64,000 nt of DNA. It comes from Dentipellis sp. KUC8613 (lineage: Eukaryota > Basidiomycota > Agaricomycetes > Russulales > Hericiaceae). The notes beneath the pieces are model-generated. The model was not told where the DNA came from. It did not search any database and saw only the letters and a list, made by a program, of their open reading frames with translations. The stretch covers positions 687,959 through 751,958 of the forward strand of contig NSJX01000005.1 in the NCBI GenBank assembly GCA_002286715.1. The letters are read 5' to 3'. Made by a program: the position numbers and the translations under genes. Below, in pieces: positions 59,740 through 64,000 of the stretch; positions within the stretch are counted from its first letter, which is position 1; each line of letters begins with the position of its first letter.

Positions 59740-61472
59740 TATGAGCACACATCAGGTGAGCGTGGACATGTGCATTGTCGTGGTCGTGGTCGTAGTCGTA
59801 GTCTGTCGCGGTTGTAGTAAAGTTGTGGTTGCGACTGAAGAATGACCGACGTGATCATCATATATAAGTACGCTGTTACCCACCTACATGCTACCCATGC
59901 GATAGCATTGATCTGTCCTGGAAGCCCTAATCCAGAACACTGTCAATACCCCATCGTCTCCGGGAACCACACATGCACCTCGGATTCACGATACTCGCAT
60001 CGACGCATAGAAGCCACGCACCACGCCTCCCGGACCGCGACTCAGAACAGCCCTCCCGCCTCCCCATCCCGCCCTCATCACGCCACGCCACTCACCCGCC
60101 CACTCTATCACCACCAGCCACCAGCCACCATTGACACCCACCTCCCACCCCCACAACCCAAGACATCCAAACTCCAAATCGCGCATGCGGCTCGGATCCG
60201 GAACGCGACACGGCGCACGGCGCACGGCGAGCGGTGACGGACACAGCACACTCCGCACTGACAGGCCGTGATAAGCTATGCCGTAAGCGCCGGCGCGCTG
60301 GCGCCCTCAGATTCAGACCGCTCCATTCCACATCCGGCTCGGCGGGTCTGCTTCAGCTCGGGACTTGAGCTTGGGCCACTTGGCTGTGGTCTCGGCCCTG
60401 CAAGTGCAAGTGCTGGGCTGGCGAGTCCATCGTCTAGCTGTGGATCTTTGTACGCGTATTTTACCGTGGCCACTTGGAATATAAAGTCGAGTCGTATACA
60501 CCGTGCAGTGAGTGGATGCTACCATGGCGTCTGTAGACCTTCCAGCACGCATGCGGCACGGTGGCCAATTGCAAGCAGCCCGAATTTTCGAAACGTGGAC
60601 GCCACAATCAACAATCAACAATCAACCGCACCGCACCTCAATCTTAATTTTTTTTTTCGCCACAGACGGACGGCGGATGGCGGAGAGGTGATGGCGAGAT
60701 TGAGGCGGGCCGGCACCTGCACCTGCACCTGTGCTGGCGGTTGCATATTTGTTGCGACCCGCGACCCGCGACCCGGCGGGATGGGTAGATCGCCGTGGGG
60801 CTACGAGTCGGGTCGGGTTGGTCGTGACTGGGGAGGTAGGAGGTGACTCGCAATTCGTTGGCGCGGGCACATGTTTTTTTATCGTACGGCGGAGGGGGAG
60901 ATAAGATTTAGATTAGGTGCGTGCGATCCATGTGTGGCCGCGAGAACAAGGATAAAGATAAAGACGAACAAGGGGATAAATGGGAAAGAGAATGGGCACC
61001 TACCTCCCAGAACTCTCCACCAGCGACATCGACATCAACACGCACCAACACGCACCAGCACCCGACGAGCAACCAGCAACCAGCACGCCCTAGCGCGGAC
61101 CCACAGACGGCCCAGCAGCACCGAAACCCGAATCCGAATCCGAATACGCATCCGGATCTCCTGCACCTCCGCCGGAACACACCCAAACCGTCCTCCCCTC
61201 CTCCCCTCCCCTCCCGCGCGGACCGATTTCATTTACCATACTTGATTTAATTAGCGTTTTCTCGTTCTCATTTCCATTTCCATTTTCATTTTCCGGTGTC
61301 GATTGTCGATTGTCGGGTGTCGGGCGTGGCCAATCGCCACTGCGTTCCTTATCCGCCTGCCTCGTGCGTCGCTGTGCAGCGAACACGAGCACCGACGGAC
61401 GAGCACGCGTACGGAGAACGGGGTGCGGCGGCGGCGGGAAAACGATCAATTTGTCGGTGGCCACCAGCTTCC

Positions 61473-61522
61473 GTTCCAGTTCCAGTTCCAGTTCCAGTTC
61501 CAGTTTTCGTTCCAGTTCCAGT
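61473..61522. repeat. Microsatellite, TTCCAG unit
   Basis: About eight copies of TTCCAG with one changed copy (TTTTCG) over 50 bp, in the region upstream of the CON7 gene. Confidence 0.85.
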
Positions 61523-62835
61523 GGATTGGGATGCGAGCACGGTACGGTGCACGGTGCGCGGTGCGCGGTGGCGCACAATCGATAATGAATAATAACAAGT
61601 AAGAATGCACGCTGTCGACGGTGGACCGTGGCGATCATGCACATGCGCGCCTCGTGCCCGTGCCCCGTGTTTCGCAGTCACGAGCACCGGGGGTGACAGT
61701 GAAAGCGGGCGGGCGGGAGCGTGCAGACTCAGAGCGTGATAGGGGGATGTCGATGGGGAGGGATAAGGGATAAGGGACGTACGGCGGCGGCGGCCGGTGG
61801 TGGTGGTGGCGAGCTCGATCGTGTTTTGTGTTTTGTGTTTTTGCGTGCTGCTGGTTGCATATTCGATGATGAGGAATGGGTGGACGGGTGGCGTACGCGT
61901 GACGGTGACGGGTGCGCTGGGTGGAACGTACATTCTTGCCCTCGCGCAGGGTGCGCGGTGCGCCTGTCGTTGGAGGAATGGGACCTGATGCGAGGGGCAC
62001 AGTGAAGTACTGCACCCGTGTCCTGCGTACCGTGATTCACTCAATGTTGACTTACAGAGCTGTGTGCCAAATTCGGATTTGGGACGTCGGGCGGCCTGTG
62101 CCCAAATGGTAGCATCACGGTGTCCTATTCTGAGACACGCGCGTCAGCGGTAGCGAAGAGCCGTACGCGTCGAACCATACCACGATGACCCGTCCACGAC
62201 GAGCACCGTCGTCGGATCCTGCACGGTGCGCGCCCTCGCGATGCACGCCTCCGTCCACGCCATGTCGACTTGCCAAGGAGCACACGCGGCCGGACGCCAA
62301 CGCACCGCCGCGGCCCTGGCATCAGAGCGAGACCGGCGCGGGCGCGCCCCTCGGGATCAGATAGCGCACCGACGGGGAATGGAGCCAAAGCGTGCGCGCA
62401 CACCGCCCTCAAAGCTGTATCGCGTCGGCGACGTGGCGGGCGATCGGGGGCGGCGAGTGGGGATAATAGGCGTTGGGACCGGCGAAACAGTGGTGCAAGG
62501 GAGGACGGTGGTGACGATAAGGTGGGCCTGATTTGGGAATATTGGGGAAAATAAAAAGGACCCTGGTAATCGATGGGTTTGGTGGGGGAGTGCCTGTGAG
62601 AGTGACGGGGAAGCGGGATCTGATATGTTTCTTTCGATCTGTGATGGGAGGGGCTTCTGTATGGAATTCTGGAAGGGAGATGACGTTTTGTCAGCGGATT
62701 AGGGCCGGGGGAATGGCGGGTGCGGTGATTGGGGGATGGGGGATCTTGGATGGGATCTGTGGGTCGGACTCTTGGCTCGTCGGGCGAAACACATTTAGAC
62801 CGTCCTCAAATCCAGCCGACACCGATCTCCTCCCC

Positions 62836-64000
62836 ATGCTCTCTCTATCCTCTTTCAACCACCAATATGCAAATCAGGTCATGTTCCACCGCGACCACAA
62901 CAACCTGACCCCAGACAACCCCAACCCTTACTACCACAACGACATCCCCTACCCTCGCCCAGACACTGCTGGCTCGGCTGCCAGCTCCGCCTGGGACCCC
63001 GACTCCTCCTCTCTCTCCCCCAGCTTCAACTTCCGTGCACCCTCCTCCTACGACGACAAGCACACCGTCCACCCCCCAGACCACCCCCGTCCCAGCTCCT
63101 CTGGGTACCCCCGTCACTCCCCCGCACGCCCCGACGACCCCCAGCCCCCCGCAGCCTCCCCCGACGCCGCACAGGACGACGACAGCGCCAGCAAGACCTA
63201 CTCCTTTGTCGCCCTCCCCGGCAATGCCGTCAAGAAGCGGCCCCGCCGCCGCTACGACGAGATCGAGCGGCTCTACCATTGTTCTTGGCCCGGCTGCACC
63301 AAGAGCTACGGCACCCTCAACCACCTCAACGCCCACATCGTCATGCAGCGCCATGGCGGCAAGCGCAGTCCCGGCGGTACGTGCCCTTTGTCTCCCTTTC
63401 ACGCCCTCTCTGACGCGTCCGCCCCCAGAGTTCAAAGAACTCCGCAAGCAATGGCGCAAGGCCAAGAAGGACGAGGCCGAGCGCGCCTCGTCCTCCGCCC
63501 ACCACATGTCTCTCGCCAACCACTCCGTCAACGCGCTCCTCCAGCAGCCCGGCGACGACTACGGCTTGCACCACTCCCAGGCGCGTCTGCACCCCCTCGG
63601 GCTGCACCACGCGCACTCGGACCCGCGCCTCGGCCACCACCCGTACCCGCCCCAGCGACACCATCTCCAGCAGCAGCAGGCGACCCCGCTGCACTCCTAC
63701 GCGGGCCAGGGCCAGGGCCAGCCGCAGGCCCCGATGGGCGCCGCCACGCCCGCGCTCGGCATCCCGCTCAACCTCGCCGGCCCCGGCATGGAGCGCTACG
63801 CGTCCTCGCTGCCCGTGGACGACATCGGCATGCGCTACGGCCCGCAGGCGCACCACGCGCAGATGTATGACGCCCTCCCCGCGCGCGAGCGCCACTCGTC
63901 GCTGTACACCATCCCGCCCAGCATGCAGCAGCAGCAGCAGCAGTCGCACCAACACCAACACCAACACCCGCACGGGCTCGTCGCGCTCGACACGGGCGCG
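62836..64000 (+). CDS. CON7-type C2H2 zinc-finger transcription factor (cut by window edge)
   Basis: Nuclear DNA-binding regulator. Con7 of Magnaporthe controls conidiation and morphogenesis genes. Exons: 62836-63376 and 63429-64000, still open at the edge, giving 371 codons seen. The core reads KTYSFVALPGNAVKKRPRRR, then a single finger with Cys149, Cys154 and two His after 12 and 5 residues (GTLNHLNAHIVMQRHG), then EFKELRKQWRKAKK across the splice junction. This block is the family signature. The flanks are rich in Pro, Ser and His, with a Gln run and alternating Gln-His near the edge. The ATG at 62836 follows TCCCC; the frame is open upstream to 62533, but that part looks non-coding. A long, repeat-rich upstream region fits a developmental regulator. 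Confidence 0.88.

Larger units (their letters stand above)
55488..62835. other. Long gene-poor region upstream of the CON7 gene, rich in short tandem repeats
   Basis: 7.3 kb with no open frame that I can link to a family and no exon set I can join. The right part (57.8-62.5 kb) carries many short tandem repeats: CATAT, GGACTC, GGTCGAA, GGGT, GACCCGC, CACCTG and TTCCAG units. It probably includes the promoter and long 5' leader of the CON7-type regulator and perhaps non-coding transcripts. Confidence 0.5.

Overview
The window is nuclear DNA of a filamentous fungus, most likely a basidiomycete of the Agaricomycetes. It has dense genes with many GT-AG introns of about 50-65 bp, very small exons, and a GH45 endoglucanase close to Cel45A of Phanerochaete chrysosporium. 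The gene models below were joined by hand from splice sites, codon phase and family motifs. In every complete model the exon lengths sum to a multiple of three. The species is not determined.

Layout. 1-9794: the N-terminal 2126 residues of a TEL1/ATM kinase (minus; the kinase domain lies off the left edge), head to head with a PIF1 helicase (plus). 10316-16472: D-xylulokinase, tRNA pseudouridine synthase PUS1 with a probable 3-nt exon, and RNA polymerase II subunit RPB4. 16473-24784, all minus: an R3H-SUZ RNA-binding protein, an AVT-type vacuolar amino-acid transporter, and a 641-residue protein of unknown function. 25308-30230: two tandem, membrane-anchored aspartic proteases with the same exon plan. 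30979-39448: methylenetetrahydrofolate reductase, secreted endoglucanase Cel45A, a DHA2-type MFS transporter, and ribosomal protein eS4. 39788-45860: the G-patch splicing factor TFIP11/Ntr1, divergent from an uncharacterised basic protein with a two-part PP1 docking motif. 45861-49472 is a gene-poor island with a 228-bp TA-flanked MITE and GC-rich degenerate repeats. 49473-54185: the INO80 subunit ARP8 and a coiled-coil RING protein. 54590-55479 is a non-autonomous hAT-like element with a perfect 8-bp target duplication. 55488-62835 is about 7.3 kb without a convincing gene and rich in short tandem repeats. It lies upstream of a CON7-type C2H2 transcription factor cut by the right edge.

Most genes are conserved housekeeping functions: telomere and DNA repair, transcription, tRNA modification, splicing, translation, chromatin and one-carbon metabolism. 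I see no biosynthetic cluster, CRISPR array, virus or prophage. The points most worth a second look are the microexons, the tandem protease pair with its non-GT donor and altered catalytic triad, the PP1-docking protein, the two MITEs, and the TEL1-PIF1 head-to-head pair.
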